Assembly: GCF_902459485.1 (NCBI RefSeq)
Contig: NZ_LR699119.1
Span: 1,736,001-1,800,000 of the forward strand
Direction: 5' to 3'
Length of the DNA stretch: 64,000 bases
Origin: Aquicella siphonis
Lineage (GTDB): Bacteria; Pseudomonadota; Gammaproteobacteria; DSM-16500
Shown one piece after another: positions 39,089-48,568 of the stretch (the first letter of the stretch is position 1; each line of letters begins with the position of its first letter). The notes beneath the pieces are model-generated. The model ran no database searches and was not told the origin of the DNA. It saw only the letters and a program-made list of their open reading frames with translations. Both the position numbers and the translations under genes were made by a program.

Positions 39089-41041
39089 TTAGCTGTCACC
39101 TCGCTTATTGTCATCCTTGACTTCTTCAAATTCCGCATCCACAACATTGTCTTGCTTCTTGTCAGATCCGGCTGACTGCTGACCAGCTGCTTGGGAAGCC
39201 GCCTGATCCGCCTGACCCTGGGCATACAAGCGTTCCGCCATTTTGCTGGAAGCTTCCGTCAAATCTTTTGTCCTGGCCTCAATCGCATCCTTATCATCTG
39301 TTTTCATGGCTTCCTTGAGAGCATTAATCGCATTCTCTATGGATTGGCGCTCATCAGCGCTGACCTTGTCTCCCGCTTCCTTCATTGATTTGGTAATCGC
39401 ATGAATCATGTTATCAGCCTGATTACGAGCCGTAACCAATTCATGGAATTTCTTGTCTTCAGCCGAATGCGCTTCTGCGTCTTTCACCATTTTCTCGACT
39501 TCTGCCTCGCTCAAGCCGGAAGAAGCCTGGATCTTGATGGATTGCGCCTTGCCTGTCGCCTTGTCTTTCGCGGAAACGTGCAAAATGCCATTCGCATCAA
39601 TATCAAACGTGACTTCAACCTGGGGCATGCCGCGCGGCGCGGGGGGAATATCAGTCAAGTCAAAACGGCCCAGTGATTTATTGGCAGACGCCATTTCACG
39701 CTCGCCTTGCAGCACATGTATGGTCACAGCGGTCTGATTATCGGCAGCGGTAGAAAATATTTGCGCGGCACGGGTTGGAATCGTTGTGTTTTTCTCTATC
39801 AGCTTGGTCATGACACCACCCATGGTTTCTATCCCCAATGAAAGCGGAGTCACGTCTAGCAATAACACATCCTTGATCGCGCCAGAGAGTACCGCACCCT
39901 GAATGGCAGCGCCCATGGCAACCGCTTCGTCAGGATTCACGTCCTTGCGCGGGTCCTTGCCAAAAAACTTGCGTACGGTTTCCTGAACCAGAGGCATACG
40001 GGTTTGGCCGCCGACAAGAATGACGTCGTCGATCTTGTCAGTTCCCAGGCTGGCATCCTTGAGCGCAAGCTTGCAAGGTTCTATCGTGCGCTGGATCAGG
40101 TCTTCAACCAGTGATTCGAGTTTGGCCCGGGTAATCTTAACATTCATGTGTTTTGGTCCGCTAGCATCGGCGGTGATATACGGCAGATTGACTTCTGTCT
40201 GCTGGGTAGAAGAAAGTTCAATTTTGGCTTTTTCCGCGGCTTCCTTGAGACGTTGCAAGGCAAGCGGGTCATTGCGCAAGTCAATACCGGAAGTGTTCTT
40301 GAATTCATCAATCAGGTAATTCATCAGGCGCTGATCAAAATCTTCACCGCCCAGGAAGGTATCGCCATTAGTGGATAACACTTCAAACTGGTGCTCGCCG
40401 TCCACTTCGGCAATTTCAATGATCGAGATATCAAAAGTACCGCCGCCAAGGTCGTAAACAGCGATTTTGCGATTGCCCGGTTTTTTATCCATGCCAAACG
40501 CCAGCGCCGCGGCGGTGGGCTCATTGATAATACGCTTAACTTCCAGGCCCGCGATTTTACCCGCGTCTTTCGTAGCCTGGCGCTGTGAGTCATTAAAATA
40601 GGCAGGAACAGTAATCACGGCTTCCGTGACTTCATGACCGAGATAGTCCTCAGCCGTCTTCTTCATTTTCATCAAGACCTGAGCTGAAACCTGCGGTGGA
40701 GCAAGGTCTTTGTTACCCAAAACCTCAACCCAGGCATCGCCGTTATCCGCCTTGATAATTTTGTAAGGCACCGTTTCCTGCATGCGGCGAACCATGGACT
40801 CGTCATAGCGGCGGCCGATCAGGCGCTTGACCGCATAGATGGTATTCTTGGGGTTCGTGACTGCCTGGTGTTTGGCCGGCTGGCCGACACGAATTTCGTT
40901 ATTGTCCAGGTAGGCAACAATAGAGGGTGTGGTGCGAGCACCTTCTGAATTTTCAATCACCTTGACCTTATCTCCTTCCATGACTGCCACGCAGGAATTG
41001 GTGGTCCCCAAATCGATGCCTATGATTTTATTTGTAGCCAT
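39089..41041 (-). CDS. dnaK: Molecular chaperone DnaK (Hsp70)
   Basis: Full-length 650-aa Hsp70. The ATPase domain has [16 protein letters not shown], the phosphate loop [13 protein letters not shown] and adenosine-site VGGQTRMP. The inter-domain linker [14 protein letters not shown] leads into the substrate domain, then a helical lid with an Ala/Gln-rich stretch and the conserved end EFEEVKDD. It acts with DnaJ and GrpE, whose genes flank it. Confidence 0.99.
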   Translation of the reverse strand: MATNKIIGIDLGTTNSCVAVMEGDKVKVIENSEGARTTPSIVAYLDNNEIRVGQPAKHQAVTNPKNTIYAVKRLIGRRYDESMVRRMQETVPYKIIKADNGDAWVEVLGNKDLAPPQVSAQVLMKMKKTAEDYLGHEVTEAVITVPAYFNDSQRQATKDAGKIAGLEVKRIINEPTAAALAFGMDKKPGNRKIAVYDLGGGTFDISIIEIAEVDGEHQFEVLSTNGDTFLGGEDFDQRLMNYLIDEFKNTSGIDLRNDPLALQRLKEAAEKAKIELSSTQQTEVNLPYITADASGPKHMNVKITRAKLESLVEDLIQRTIEPCKLALKDASLGTDKIDDVILVGGQTRMPLVQETVRKFFGKDPRKDVNPDEAVAMGAAIQGAVLSGAIKDVLLLDVTPLSLGIETMGGVMTKLIEKNTTIPTRAAQIFSTAADNQTAVTIHVLQGEREMASANKSLGRFDLTDIPPAPRGMPQVEVTFDIDANGILHVSAKDKATGKAQSIKIQASSGLSEAEVEKMVKDAEAHSAEDKKFHELVTARNQADNMIHAITKSMKEAGDKVSADERQSIENAINALKEAMKTDDKDAIEARTKDLTEASSKMAERLYAQGQADQAASQAAGQQSAGSDKKQDNVVDAEFEEVKDDNKRGDS

Positions 41042-41109
41042 AATGCTCTCCGCTTGTTATCTATTATTTAAACATAAGGGCAATTCATCATTTTTCAATA
41101 TCCCGGGTC

Positions 41110-41667
41110 TTACTTTTCAGCTTTAGAGACAATCACCAGAGCAGGGCGCAACAGCCTGTTATTAAGGGTATAGCCTTTCTGCAGCACGGACAGGACCGTG
41201 CCGGCGGAAACCGACGGATCATATTGCATAGAAATCGCCTGCTGGTGCTCAGGATCAAAGGGTTCTGATACCGGATTGACTTGCTTGATGCCAAACTTGT
41301 CCATGGCTGTATAAAACATCTTTAACGTCAGATTCACGCCTTCAATCACGGAAGCCGACGCCGACTGGAGTTCAGGCGCAACGCTGGTCACGCATAACTC
41401 AAGACTGTCAACAATTGGCAGCAGCTCGGTGACAAACTTTTCCAGCGCATATTTATGGGCATTAGCCACATCCCGCTCGGCGCGGCGCAAAATATTGTCA
41501 TTTTCAGCCTGCATACGCAGAATACGTTCCCAGTATTGATTGGCTTTCTGCTCAGCCTCGTCCAGCTTTTGTAATAACTCTTCATAAGAAGGGTGTTCAA
41601 GAAGCTCGGTTGGCTTTTCTGGGCTTGCCTTCGTTTCATTTTCATTATCAGGCATGTTTTTAGGCAT
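41110..41667 (-). CDS. grpE: Nucleotide exchange factor GrpE
   Basis: Dimeric exchange factor for DnaK. The 185-aa protein has an acidic N-terminus (MPKNMPDNENETKASPEKP), a long coiled coil (LLQKLDEAEQKANQYWERILRMQAENDNILRRAERD) and the C-terminal beta domain (VLQKGYTLNNRLLRPALVIVS), which holds the family signature. Start at the ATG at 41667 with AGGAG 8 nt upstream. First gene of grpE-dnaK-dnaJ, preceded by a sigma-32-type promoter at 41781-41808. Confidence 0.97.
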   Translation of the reverse strand: MPKNMPDNENETKASPEKPTELLEHPSYEELLQKLDEAEQKANQYWERILRMQAENDNILRRAERDVANAHKYALEKFVTELLPIVDSLELCVTSVAPELQSASASVIEGVNLTLKMFYTAMDKFGIKQVNPVSEPFDPEHQQAISMQYDPSVSAGTVLSVLQKGYTLNNRLLRPALVIVSKAEK

Positions 41668-41780
41668 TCTGCTTGCTCCTGTCAGTTCAAAATCTTGGTG
41701 TAATAGGATGCTTTTCAATGCAGCCGCTGCCTGCCGGAGCAGACCCGGACGGGTTTCTTGATTCTCCTATCTAAACAGCA

Positions 41781-41808
41781 ATATGTGGACGAAACGGTAA
41801 GTTTCAAG
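41781..41808 (-). promoter_or_regulatory. Sigma-32 (RpoH) type heat-shock promoter of grpE-dnaK-dnaJ
   Basis: Minus strand: CTTGAAA (41808-41802), 13-bp spacer, CCACATAT (41788-41781), matching the RpoH consensus CTTGAAA / CCCCATNT at 7/7 and 6/7 defined positions. It lies 113 nt upstream of the grpE start and is divergent from nadK. Confidence 0.8.
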
Positions 41809-41841
41809 GTAGGTTATGGATAATTCATGCGGGGTTTTGAT

Positions 41842-42729
41842 ATGGGATTGCAATTCAAGGTAATCGGCATCTATGGCCGGGTCAAAAACCCGGGGGTCAT
41901 GGAAACACTCAAGGCATTGATACATTACTTGCGCAGTCTTGATCTGGAAATCCGTATCGATTCCGATACGGCTGAACTCCTGGAAGATGCGTCCCTGGTG
42001 TGCTTCCAGCGTGACGAGTTATGCCGGCATTGCGACTTGCTGATTGTCGTCGGGGGCGACGGCAGCCTGCTCCATGCCGCCCACTCGATTATCAATGACG
42101 GCATCCCGGTGTTAGGAATCAACCGCGGCCGCCTCGGGTTTTTGACCGATATCCTTCCTTCCAATCTGAAAAAAATCAAGGCCATACTCGAAGGAGACTA
42201 TATACTGGAAAAACGCTTTCTACTCACAGCCACGGTGGAACATGCAGGCAAAATCCTGGGTGAGGGAAACGCGCTCAATGAAGTCGCCTTGATACCCGAT
42301 TCCGTGCCGCACATGAATGAATTTGAAATATATATCAATGACCAGTTTGTCTGCAGCCAGGATTCAGACGGAGTCATCGTCGCCACCCCCACCGGATCCA
42401 CGGCTTATGCGCTTTCAGGCGGAGGCCCCATTCTCCATCCCCAGCTTGACGCGCTGGTGCTGGTTCCCATGTTTCCGCACACACTCAGTCTTAGGCCCAT
42501 TGTCATAGAAGGCAGCCACCGCATCACCATTGTCATCACTCCAAACAATACCGCGACCCCGCGCCTGACCTGCGACAGCCAGTCGCTTATCAATACCCCT
42601 CCGGGAAGTCGTATCCATATCCAGAAAAAGAACCAGCACTTACATCTGATCCACCCTCTCGATTATGATTATTATGAAACGCTGCGCAGCAAACTGCACT
42701 GGGGACGCAAATTACATTATGCGGAATGA
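41842..42729 (+). CDS. nadK: NAD kinase
   Basis: Phosphorylates NAD to NADP. The 295-aa protein has the N-terminal FKVIGIYGR, the family catalytic motif VVGGDGSLL with the GGDG signature, INRGRLGFLTDI, the NEVAL segment and the second signature DSDGVIVATPTGSTAYALSGGG. I start at the ATG at 41842 (GCGGGG 7 nt upstream, family-like start) rather than 41827. recN starts within or just after its stop. Confidence 0.97.
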   Translation: MGLQFKVIGIYGRVKNPGVMETLKALIHYLRSLDLEIRIDSDTAELLEDASLVCFQRDELCRHCDLLIVVGGDGSLLHAAHSIINDGIPVLGINRGRLGFLTDILPSNLKKIKAILEGDYILEKRFLLTATVEHAGKILGEGNALNEVALIPDSVPHMNEFEIYINDQFVCSQDSDGVIVATPTGSTAYALSGGGPILHPQLDALVLVPMFPHTLSLRPIVIEGSHRITIVITPNNTATPRLTCDSQSLINTPPGSRIHIQKKNQHLHLIHPLDYDYYETLRSKLHWGRKLHYAE

Positions 42730-42734
42730 ATGAC

Positions 42735-44402
42735 ATGTTGACTCAAATCCATATTCGGGATCTTGCGACGATTGAAGAACTTCAGCTCACGCTCAACAGC
42801 GGCTGCACCATGATTACGGGTGAAACCGGCGCGGGCAAATCCATTTTTATTGAAGCGATAGAACTGGCCCTGGGTGGGCGCGCCTCGCCCAACCTGGTGC
42901 GTCCCGGCAAGGACAAAGCTGAAATCAGCCTGAGTTTTGATATTACTCACTTTCCCAAAGTCATTGAAAGCTTGCAAAATCTGGACTTGTATCATGACAC
43001 ATCCGAATGCATCATCCGGCGGGTCATCACCAGCGACGGCCGTTCACGCAGCTATGTGAACGGCTCCCCTTCCACCTTGCAGCTGGTAAAAGAACTGGGA
43101 GAACTCCTATTCCATTTACACGGCCAGCATGAACAACAAGTTCTGCTGAAATCCGAGACACAGCGTGACATGCTGGATCGGTTTGCCGACCACCTGCCTC
43201 TCGCCGCGCAAGTCAAGACCATGGCTGAAGCCTGGCGCACGCTGGAACAGGAAATCCATGCCCTGCAAGAAAAAGCGCAAGACCGCGTCAGCCAGTCTGA
43301 GTTCTTGCGTTTTCAGCTCGAAGAATTGCACGCCTTGAAACTGCAGCCCGGGGAGTGGGAAACCCTGGAAGCAGAACATCACCGCCTCACGCATGCTGAA
43401 GAATTATTAAGACATATCCAGCAAGCCGCAAACCAGATAGCGGACCATGACGACCAGAATGTATTGTCGCTGATCAATGAAATACGCAAGACACTGGAGT
43501 CCATACAATCTGTCGAACCCAAAGCCCGGGAATGGATCAACACCCTTCATTCCATCCTGATTCAACTGACTGATCTCGAATCGGAATTAAAATCCTACCA
43601 AGAAAATACCGAGCTGGATCCCGAAAAATTACAGTTAATGGAAGAGCGTGTCAGTCAGATTTTCAATTTGTCGCGCAAGCATAAAATCAAGCCCCAAGAA
43701 TTGCCGGAACTGCAGGCACGCCTGGCGGATGAATTAAAATCACTGGATGGAAGCGATGAAAATCTGAAAATCATGATTGCCCGTCAAGGTGAAATAGAAA
43801 AACTGTACCAGCAGGCCGCCCATCAACTCAGTCTCAGCCGTCTGAAAGCAGGCGCAAAGCTTGAAAAGGAAATTTCCGCCATTATCCGCTCCCTGTCCTT
43901 GCCGCACGGAGAATTCAAGATCGCCCTGGAACAAGAGCATGCTTCTTTGCTGCCGCATGGAAATGAGAAAGTCACATTTCTCATCAAAACCAACCCGGAT
44001 CAATCGCTGCAGCCTCTTTTCAAAGTCATTTCTGGAGGCGAATTGTCCAGACTCAGTCTAGCGGCACATCTGGCGCTTGCCAATCGCACGTCCATTCCGA
44101 CGCTGGTTTTTGATGAAGTCGATACCGGACTCAGCGGGGCAACCGCTGAAAAAATCGGAAAATTATTACGCAGGCTGGGCGATTCATATCAAGTCTTCTG
44201 TGTGACTCATCAACCGCAGGTAGCGGCATGCGGTCATCATCACCTGCTGGTTGAAAAATATTTCGTACAAAACTGCACACATACCCGACTGCGCATGCTG
44301 CAATCAGAGGAAAAAACTCGCGAAATCGCGCGTATGCTGGGCGGTGAAAAAATCACTGAAAAAACCCTGGAACACGCGCGGGAAGTATTGGAAGGAATAT
44401 AG
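42735..44402 (+). CDS. recN: DNA repair protein RecN
   Basis: SMC-like ATPase acting in double-strand-break repair. The 555-aa protein has Walker A TGETGAGKSIFIEA near the N-terminus, long coiled-coil arms (about 150-360) and the C-terminal ABC signature VISGGELSRLSLAAHLAL, Walker B TLVFDEVDTGLSG and the CVTHQPQVAA histidine switch. The ATG at 42735 (MLTQIHIRDLA) matches E. coli; an ATG at 42726 overlaps the nadK stop (ATGA) and is an alternative. The nadK-recN pair is conserved. Confidence 0.97.
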   Translation: MLTQIHIRDLATIEELQLTLNSGCTMITGETGAGKSIFIEAIELALGGRASPNLVRPGKDKAEISLSFDITHFPKVIESLQNLDLYHDTSECIIRRVITSDGRSRSYVNGSPSTLQLVKELGELLFHLHGQHEQQVLLKSETQRDMLDRFADHLPLAAQVKTMAEAWRTLEQEIHALQEKAQDRVSQSEFLRFQLEELHALKLQPGEWETLEAEHHRLTHAEELLRHIQQAANQIADHDDQNVLSLINEIRKTLESIQSVEPKAREWINTLHSILIQLTDLESELKSYQENTELDPEKLQLMEERVSQIFNLSRKHKIKPQELPELQARLADELKSLDGSDENLKIMIARQGEIEKLYQQAAHQLSLSRLKAGAKLEKEISAIIRSLSLPHGEFKIALEQEHASLLPHGNEKVTFLIKTNPDQSLQPLFKVISGGELSRLSLAAHLALANRTSIPTLVFDEVDTGLSGATAEKIGKLLRRLGDSYQVFCVTHQPQVAACGHHHLLVEKYFVQNCTHTRLRMLQSEEKTREIARMLGGEKITEKTLEHAREVLEGI

Positions 44403-44431
44403 CGCGGACCTTTGTCATTTTCGCGCAAGCG

Positions 44432-44614
44432 CAGTAGTGTCCGGTAAAACGGGAATGATGGGGATGAACAGCCCTTCGACAGGCTCAGGACAGGCCCTTC
44501 GAGCCTCAGGGTGAACGGTGGTGAAAATCCCGTTCGTGGTGAGGAGCCGCGTCAGCGGCGTACCTTCCGTTCGTGGTGAGGAGCCGCGCTTGCGCGTCTC
44601 GAACCATGAACCCT
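44432..44614 (+). repeat. MITE-like repeat, copy 1 (right end missing)
   Basis: Starts with CAGTAGTGTCCGGTAAAACG, the same end as the element at 56319-56566, which is in the opposite orientation. The shared interior includes GGGGATGAACAGCC, CCCTTCGAC..GCTCAGGACAGGCCC and GTTCGTGGTGAGGAGCCGCG. The last block occurs twice here (44529-44550 and 44567-44588). The copy stops at CGAACCATGAACCC and lacks the second inverted end. It occupies the gap between convergent recN and fur. Confidence 0.8.
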
Positions 44615-44630
44615 GGTTTAGGAAAATGCC

Positions 44631-45053
44631 TTACCTGTCCTTTTTCTGGCATTTCTCGCATATGCCATAAATATTCAGACTGTGATCGGTGATGGAGTAG
44701 CCAGCGTGCCTGGCAATTTCTTGCTGGCGTTTTTCAATGACGGCATCAACAAATTCCTCAACCCGGCCGCATTTGACACAGACCAGATGATCATGGTGTT
44801 CTCCATGGTCCAGTTCAAATACTGACAAATCACCTTCAAAGTGATGGCGGACCACCAGGCCGGCTTCTTCAAACTGTGTCAGCACGCGATAAACCGTCGC
44901 AAGCCCTATATCTTCGCCAGAATCAAGCAGGGTACGATAGATATCCTCCGCACTCAGATGATGTTCCTTGGACTTTTCCAGGATTTGCAGAATTTTCAGA
45001 CGCGGAATCGTGACTTTCAATCCGGCTTTTTTCAAATCATGATTATTGGTCAA
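44631..45053 (-). CDS. fur: Ferric uptake regulator Fur, TTG start
   Basis: Iron-responsive repressor. The 140-aa protein contains the winged-helix domain (KKAGLKVTIPRLKILQILE, AEDIYRTLLDSGEDIGLATVYRVLTQFEEAGLVVRHHFEGD), the metal-site region ELDHGEHHDHLVCVKCGRVEEF and the second CxxC (CEKCQKK). I start at TTG (45053) because GAGGG is 8 nt upstream and the protein then begins (M)TNNHDLKKAGL like other Fur proteins. The upstream ATG at 45080 has no good ribosome site. Divergent from bamE, as in E. coli relatives. Confidence 0.95.
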   Translation of the reverse strand: MTNNHDLKKAGLKVTIPRLKILQILEKSKEHHLSAEDIYRTLLDSGEDIGLATVYRVLTQFEEAGLVVRHHFEGDLSVFELDHGEHHDHLVCVKCGRVEEFVDAVIEKRQQEIARHAGYSITDHSLNIYGICEKCQKKDR

Positions 45054-45295
45054 AACCAGTTCCCTCAACAGTCGTCCCATATCCCGACAGAACCTGGGCG
45101 GGTGTCATCAAGCCATTATCATACGAAACATTTGATCATAACACACTACCCGGTTCTGATGAATCAAACACAGGATGCACCCTGAACACATTATGAGTCA
45201 GTATTTTTAAGACAACTTCTGGTTTTTTTCCCAATAACTTGTCTATACTTACCCAACAAATTCAAGTTCACAATAAAACGCTATGGAGATCACCG

Positions 45296-45601
45296 ATGTA
45301 TAAAAGCCTAGTTTGCATACTAATGATGCTGGTTCTGGCAGGCTGCAGCTTTTTCCAGATTCGCAAGCCTATTATTGAACAAGGCAACATTATTACCAAT
45401 GAGGCTGTCAGCCAGCTGCATACCGGCATGTCGTCTGATCAAGTCATTGCCATTATGGGCACGCCGGTGGTGGCAAATATTCTCACACCTAACCGCATGG
45501 AATATGTTTATACCTATCAGGATGGCATGAGTCCACGCAAGGAAAAACATGTCACCTGTCTGTTTGAACAAGGTCGCCTGAAAGAAATACAAACACGATA
45601 A
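45296..45601 (+). CDS. bamE: Outer-membrane assembly lipoprotein BamE (SmpA)
   Basis: Small lipoprotein of the BAM complex. The 101-aa protein has a lipoprotein signal (MYKSLVCILMMLVLAGCSF, lipobox LAGC) and the SmpA/OmlA fold (QGNIITNEAVSQLHTGMSSDQVIAIMGTPVVANIL, NRMEYVYTYQDG). The ATG at 45296 has GGAG 7 nt upstream. The pairing with fur (divergent) and rnfH-ratA-smpB is the conserved gammaproteobacterial arrangement. Confidence 0.95.
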   Translation: MYKSLVCILMMLVLAGCSFFQIRKPIIEQGNIITNEAVSQLHTGMSSDQVIAIMGTPVVANILTPNRMEYVYTYQDGMSPRKEKHVTCLFEQGRLKEIQTR

Positions 45602-45620
45602 AATTGCGCTCGCATACCTG

Positions 45621-45908
45621 TCAGGTTTTTTTTGCCTTTATTCGCCGTGACTCTTTTGGATCGATGAGGAGCGGCCGGTAGATTTCAATACGGTCGCCAT
45701 CTTGCACCGTATCCGTCAAAGCGCGCGGCTTGCTGAAAACACCCACTTTATGCCTGTCAAAACGGATTTCAGGAAAATCTGACAATATTCCCGACAAACG
45801 GATAGCGGATTCAATGGTCGTGCCCGCATCCAGCTCCACTATTCTGATCGCCTGTTTGTCAACCGCGGCGAAAGCCACTTCGACGCGGATCCGGGTTTTA
45901 CTCGCCAT
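45621..45908 (-). CDS. rnfH: RnfH-like protein (UPF0125)
   Basis: Beta-grasp, ubiquitin-like small protein of uncertain function. The 95-aa sequence has IRVEVAFAAVDKQAIRIVELDAGTTIESAIRLSG, the FPEIRFDRHKVGVFSKPRALTDTVQDGDRIEIYRPLLIDPKESRR block diagnostic of UPF0125 and a basic tail. I start at the ATG at 45908, overlapping ratA by 11 nt; a frame running further upstream would overlap ratA much more. Operon with ratA, convergent with bamE. Confidence 0.92.
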   Translation of the reverse strand: MASKTRIRVEVAFAAVDKQAIRIVELDAGTTIESAIRLSGILSDFPEIRFDRHKVGVFSKPRALTDTVQDGDRIEIYRPLLIDPKESRRIKAKKT

Positions 45909-46332
45909 ACAATTCATGTGCCCGTTTGCAAAATGCTTCAACCAGTGTATTGGCAATATGCTGAAACACTGGCTGGAATAACTTGTCAATAAAATGTCCG
46001 GTAAATTCAAACTCCAGATCAAGGTCTATCTTGCAGGCAAATTCATCCAGGGCGTAAAACTCCCAGACACCATCCAGGCGGTGCAAAGGGCCGTTCACCA
46101 GCGAGATTTCGATTCTCTCAAACGGATTCAAACGATTTCGCGTGGTAAAGCTCTTGTGTATGCCTTTCCAGTTGATATCCAGCGAAGCAATGACTTCATC
46201 CTCAGTCCTGCTGATAATCTGGCTGCTGTGACACCACGGTAAAAAACGCGGGTAATCTTCTATCAAATTCACCAGTTCAAACATCTGGCGCGCAGAATAA
46301 GGCACCAGAGCATTTCTTTTCAAAGTGTGCAT
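45898..46332 (-). CDS. ratA: START-like protein of the RatA/Coq10 family
   Basis: SRPBCC-fold protein. The 144-aa sequence has NALVPYSARQMFELVNLIEDYPRFLPWCHSSQII and the C-terminal FEFTGHFIDKLFQPVFQHIANTLVEAFCKRAHELYG. E. coli RatA is described as blocking 50S/30S association, while eukaryotic Coq10 binds ubiquinone; the role here cannot be decided. Start at the ATG at 46332 with GGGA upstream. Divergent from smpB, a widely conserved layout. Confidence 0.94.
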   Translation of the reverse strand: MHTLKRNALVPYSARQMFELVNLIEDYPRFLPWCHSSQIISRTEDEVIASLDINWKGIHKSFTTRNRLNPFERIEISLVNGPLHRLDGVWEFYALDEFACKIDLDLEFEFTGHFIDKLFQPVFQHIANTLVEAFCKRAHELYGE

Positions 46333-46373
46333 AACCATTCCCAAAAAAAAGATTAAGCATTATACTGCGCGAC

Positions 46374-46838
46374 ATGAAGCAGACACAAAAGACAAATACA
46401 ACGATTGCCGTCAATCGTAAAGCACATCATGAATATTTCATCGAAGACCGAATAGAAGCAGGATTGGTGCTGGAAGGTTGGGAAGTCAAAAGCTTGCGGG
46501 CTGGCCGGGTGCAGCTTGACCAGGGTTATGTGCTCCTGAAAAGCGGTTCAGCCTGGCTGTTCGGCGCCCTGATCACACCACTGCAAACCGTGTCAACGCA
46601 TATCAATCCTGAGCCCCAGCGCAGCCGCAAGTTATTACTCCATCAAAGAGAACTCAACAAATTGATAGGCAGCGTGGAACGGCGCGGCTATACAGTTGTA
46701 CCGCTTTCACTCTACTGGAAAAATAACAGGGTCAAACTTGAAATTGGCCTGGCCAAGGGTAAAAAACTGCACGACAAACGCGCTTCGGAAAAGGAACGCG
46801 ACTGGGAACGGCAAAAGCAGCGCTTGTTAAAACGATAG
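46374..46838 (+). CDS. smpB: tmRNA-binding protein SmpB
   Basis: Partner of tmRNA in trans-translation. The 154-aa protein has the oligonucleotide-binding barrel ([96 protein letters not shown]) and the basic C-terminal tail that enters the mRNA channel. Works in the same rescue pathway as SspB at 29749. ssrA itself is not in the window. Confidence 0.97.
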   Translation: MKQTQKTNTTIAVNRKAHHEYFIEDRIEAGLVLEGWEVKSLRAGRVQLDQGYVLLKSGSAWLFGALITPLQTVSTHINPEPQRSRKLLLHQRELNKLIGSVERRGYTVVPLSLYWKNNRVKLEIGLAKGKKLHDKRASEKERDWERQKQRLLKR

Positions 46839-46915
46839 TTCCCTCATACACTTGATATTTATCCGCTATTATCATAATATCTGGCTAAATTTAATACAAA
46901 AAACGAGGTTTTCCC

Positions 46916-47950
46916 ATGGCATTATCACGACTGCATGATACGCTTATTCCTTACATTCTGGATTATCTTGACCCCGATGGCAGCATCAGAGAAAACCCCA
47001 GGGAACTGGATTATGAAACTTCAGTTAACTCCAAAGGCATCAAAAAAGCCTATATGCGTAACAATGCCCTGACATTGTTTACCCATGAATCCAACGCAGG
47101 CGAGATGGTGTTTTCCGGCGCCCTGCGCCCGGACCTCTGCTTCAAGGGCAACTTTCGGTTCGGACACCGCGAAGATACGGACCATGATAGTTTTCATAAA
47201 AGCAAAGCTGATTTTGAGCAGGAACATACGCACATTATCAAGGGCAAAACCTCTCCTGAACACATGAATGAGAATGATGTCAGATGCATACTCAAACACA
47301 TTAAACAGTTTGAAGCACAGATAGGGCTTTGCAATGGCGAACGCACAGACTGTCTGCTCAGCCAGGATGATGCGGATGCCATCAACAAAGCACATGAAAA
47401 ATACCTGAGACAGCAGCGACGCGCACCGCGTCTTGCGGCCGCCGCAGAAAAAATGTATTCCGAGCTGGAAAGTCATTGCATCAAGGGTGCCCAAAGTTTC
47501 AGCCTGGCATTTCTTCATACCTTGCTGGATAAATATATCCGCCCGCTTATGATCACACAGGGTTACAAAAATGCCACCTGGTGTGTTGAAGCAGCCAAAT
47601 CTTCCATCACCTTGCTGCTGAGTTCTTCCATTACCCACACTGCGATGGATGCCATCATACGTAACACCCTCTCACCTGTGCTCGAACACTTGGGATTAAA
47701 TCCCCGATACATTGAAAAAATCACGACAGAAATCGGCGCCATCGCCGCTTTCCTCAATAACCCTTTGTCAGCGATTGAATGGAGTATCACTGGATCTGCC
47801 GCCGCGCTGGGCCAGGCCAGCGCCTATCAAATCATTCGCGCGCTGCCAAAATTAAAAGCCGAACCCGCAATCAGTCATACGGATACTCAAACGCCGGTCA
47901 AATCCGCCCCTGAACATGCGGGGCTGCGCAAACGATTTAGCAGTCATTAA
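46916..47950 (+). CDS. Unknown 344-aa protein, possible effector
   Basis: No family recognised. The N-terminal half is hydrophilic and rich in His, Asp and Glu (REDTDHDSFHKSKADFEQEHTHIIKGKT), the middle is a basic helix (EKYLRQQRRAPRLAAAAEKM), and the C-terminal half (about 215-320) has alternating amphipathic to weakly hydrophobic helices (SSITLLLSSSITHTAMDAII; AAALGQASAYQII). There is no cleavable signal peptide. Codon usage looks like its neighbours. It stands alone after smpB with a GAGG-like ribosome site. An intracellular-lifestyle effector is conceivable but not shown. Confidence 0.7.
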   Translation: MALSRLHDTLIPYILDYLDPDGSIRENPRELDYETSVNSKGIKKAYMRNNALTLFTHESNAGEMVFSGALRPDLCFKGNFRFGHREDTDHDSFHKSKADFEQEHTHIIKGKTSPEHMNENDVRCILKHIKQFEAQIGLCNGERTDCLLSQDDADAINKAHEKYLRQQRRAPRLAAAAEKMYSELESHCIKGAQSFSLAFLHTLLDKYIRPLMITQGYKNATWCVEAAKSSITLLLSSSITHTAMDAIIRNTLSPVLEHLGLNPRYIEKITTEIGAIAAFLNNPLSAIEWSITGSAAALGQASAYQIIRALPKLKAEPAISHTDTQTPVKSAPEHAGLRKRFSSH

Positions 47951-48160
47951 CTGTATTGCTTGAACCAGGCAGAAATTTTCCCGTTGCCTCCCAAGGATGG
48001 GCAGAAACGGTCAGACGACCATAAAGTTTTAGGGCGGGATTGCAAACCCGCGCAATTTCAGCTCAAATAACGGATGAGCTTGAATATGCACGCTGAATGA
48101 TGCCAATGCGCATATTCATCATGACTTGCGTATACCCATCTCTTCTGTCAAGGAAATCCC

Positions 48161-48568
48161 ATGAAACTTTTTTTTCACATGCTGTTCAAAATAGCCGCCA
48201 TAACAGGCATGTCAATTCTTTCCGCCGCCAGTTTCGCCCATGGTGAAAATCTCCCCGGACCGAACGGCGGTTTCATCCGCATGCCTGGAGCATTTCATAT
48301 CGAAGTCATTCCTCAGCAAAATGGTTTCAAAATCCTGTTGCTTGATATCGGATTCCAGCATCCACTTATCCAACACTCCACAGTGAAGGCTGTTATTAAA
48401 CAAGACACCAAATCCATGGAACTCCGGTGCAAACCCAAACAAAATTATTTTTATTGCAGCGTGGATCCAAAACAGCTTGCCAAGGCCACGTCACTGGAAG
48501 TCACCGCAGTCAGAAATAATGCGAAAGGCGCTCCTGCCATTTATCCCCTGCCTTTGAAACGATCCTAA
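48161..48568 (+). CDS. Small exported protein with a GPNGG/His motif
   Basis: 135 aa. A clear signal peptide (MKLFFHMLFKIAAITGMSILSAASFAHG) is followed by NLPGPNGGFIRMPGAFHIEVIP, a motif also seen in periplasmic proteins tied to metal efflux where GPNGG and a downstream HxE may bind metal; that link is only a resemblance. Two Cys (RCKPKQNYFYCSV) could form a disulphide. Ribosome site AAGGAAAT. A 9-bp imperfectly spaced inverted repeat follows (48579-48618). Function unknown. Confidence 0.78.
   Translation: MKLFFHMLFKIAAITGMSILSAASFAHGENLPGPNGGFIRMPGAFHIEVIPQQNGFKILLLDIGFQHPLIQHSTVKAVIKQDTKSMELRCKPKQNYFYCSVDPKQLAKATSLEVTAVRNNAKGAPAIYPLPLKRS

Noticed and set aside
41042-41109. Second sigma-32-like promoter before dnaK (TTGAAA and CCCTTATG)
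   Set aside because: The -10 match is poor and dnaK is likely read from the grpE promoter.
45054-45295. Possible Fur box (ATTATCATA-like) in the fur/bamE gap
   Set aside because: Only half of a 19-bp palindrome can be matched; too weak to call.
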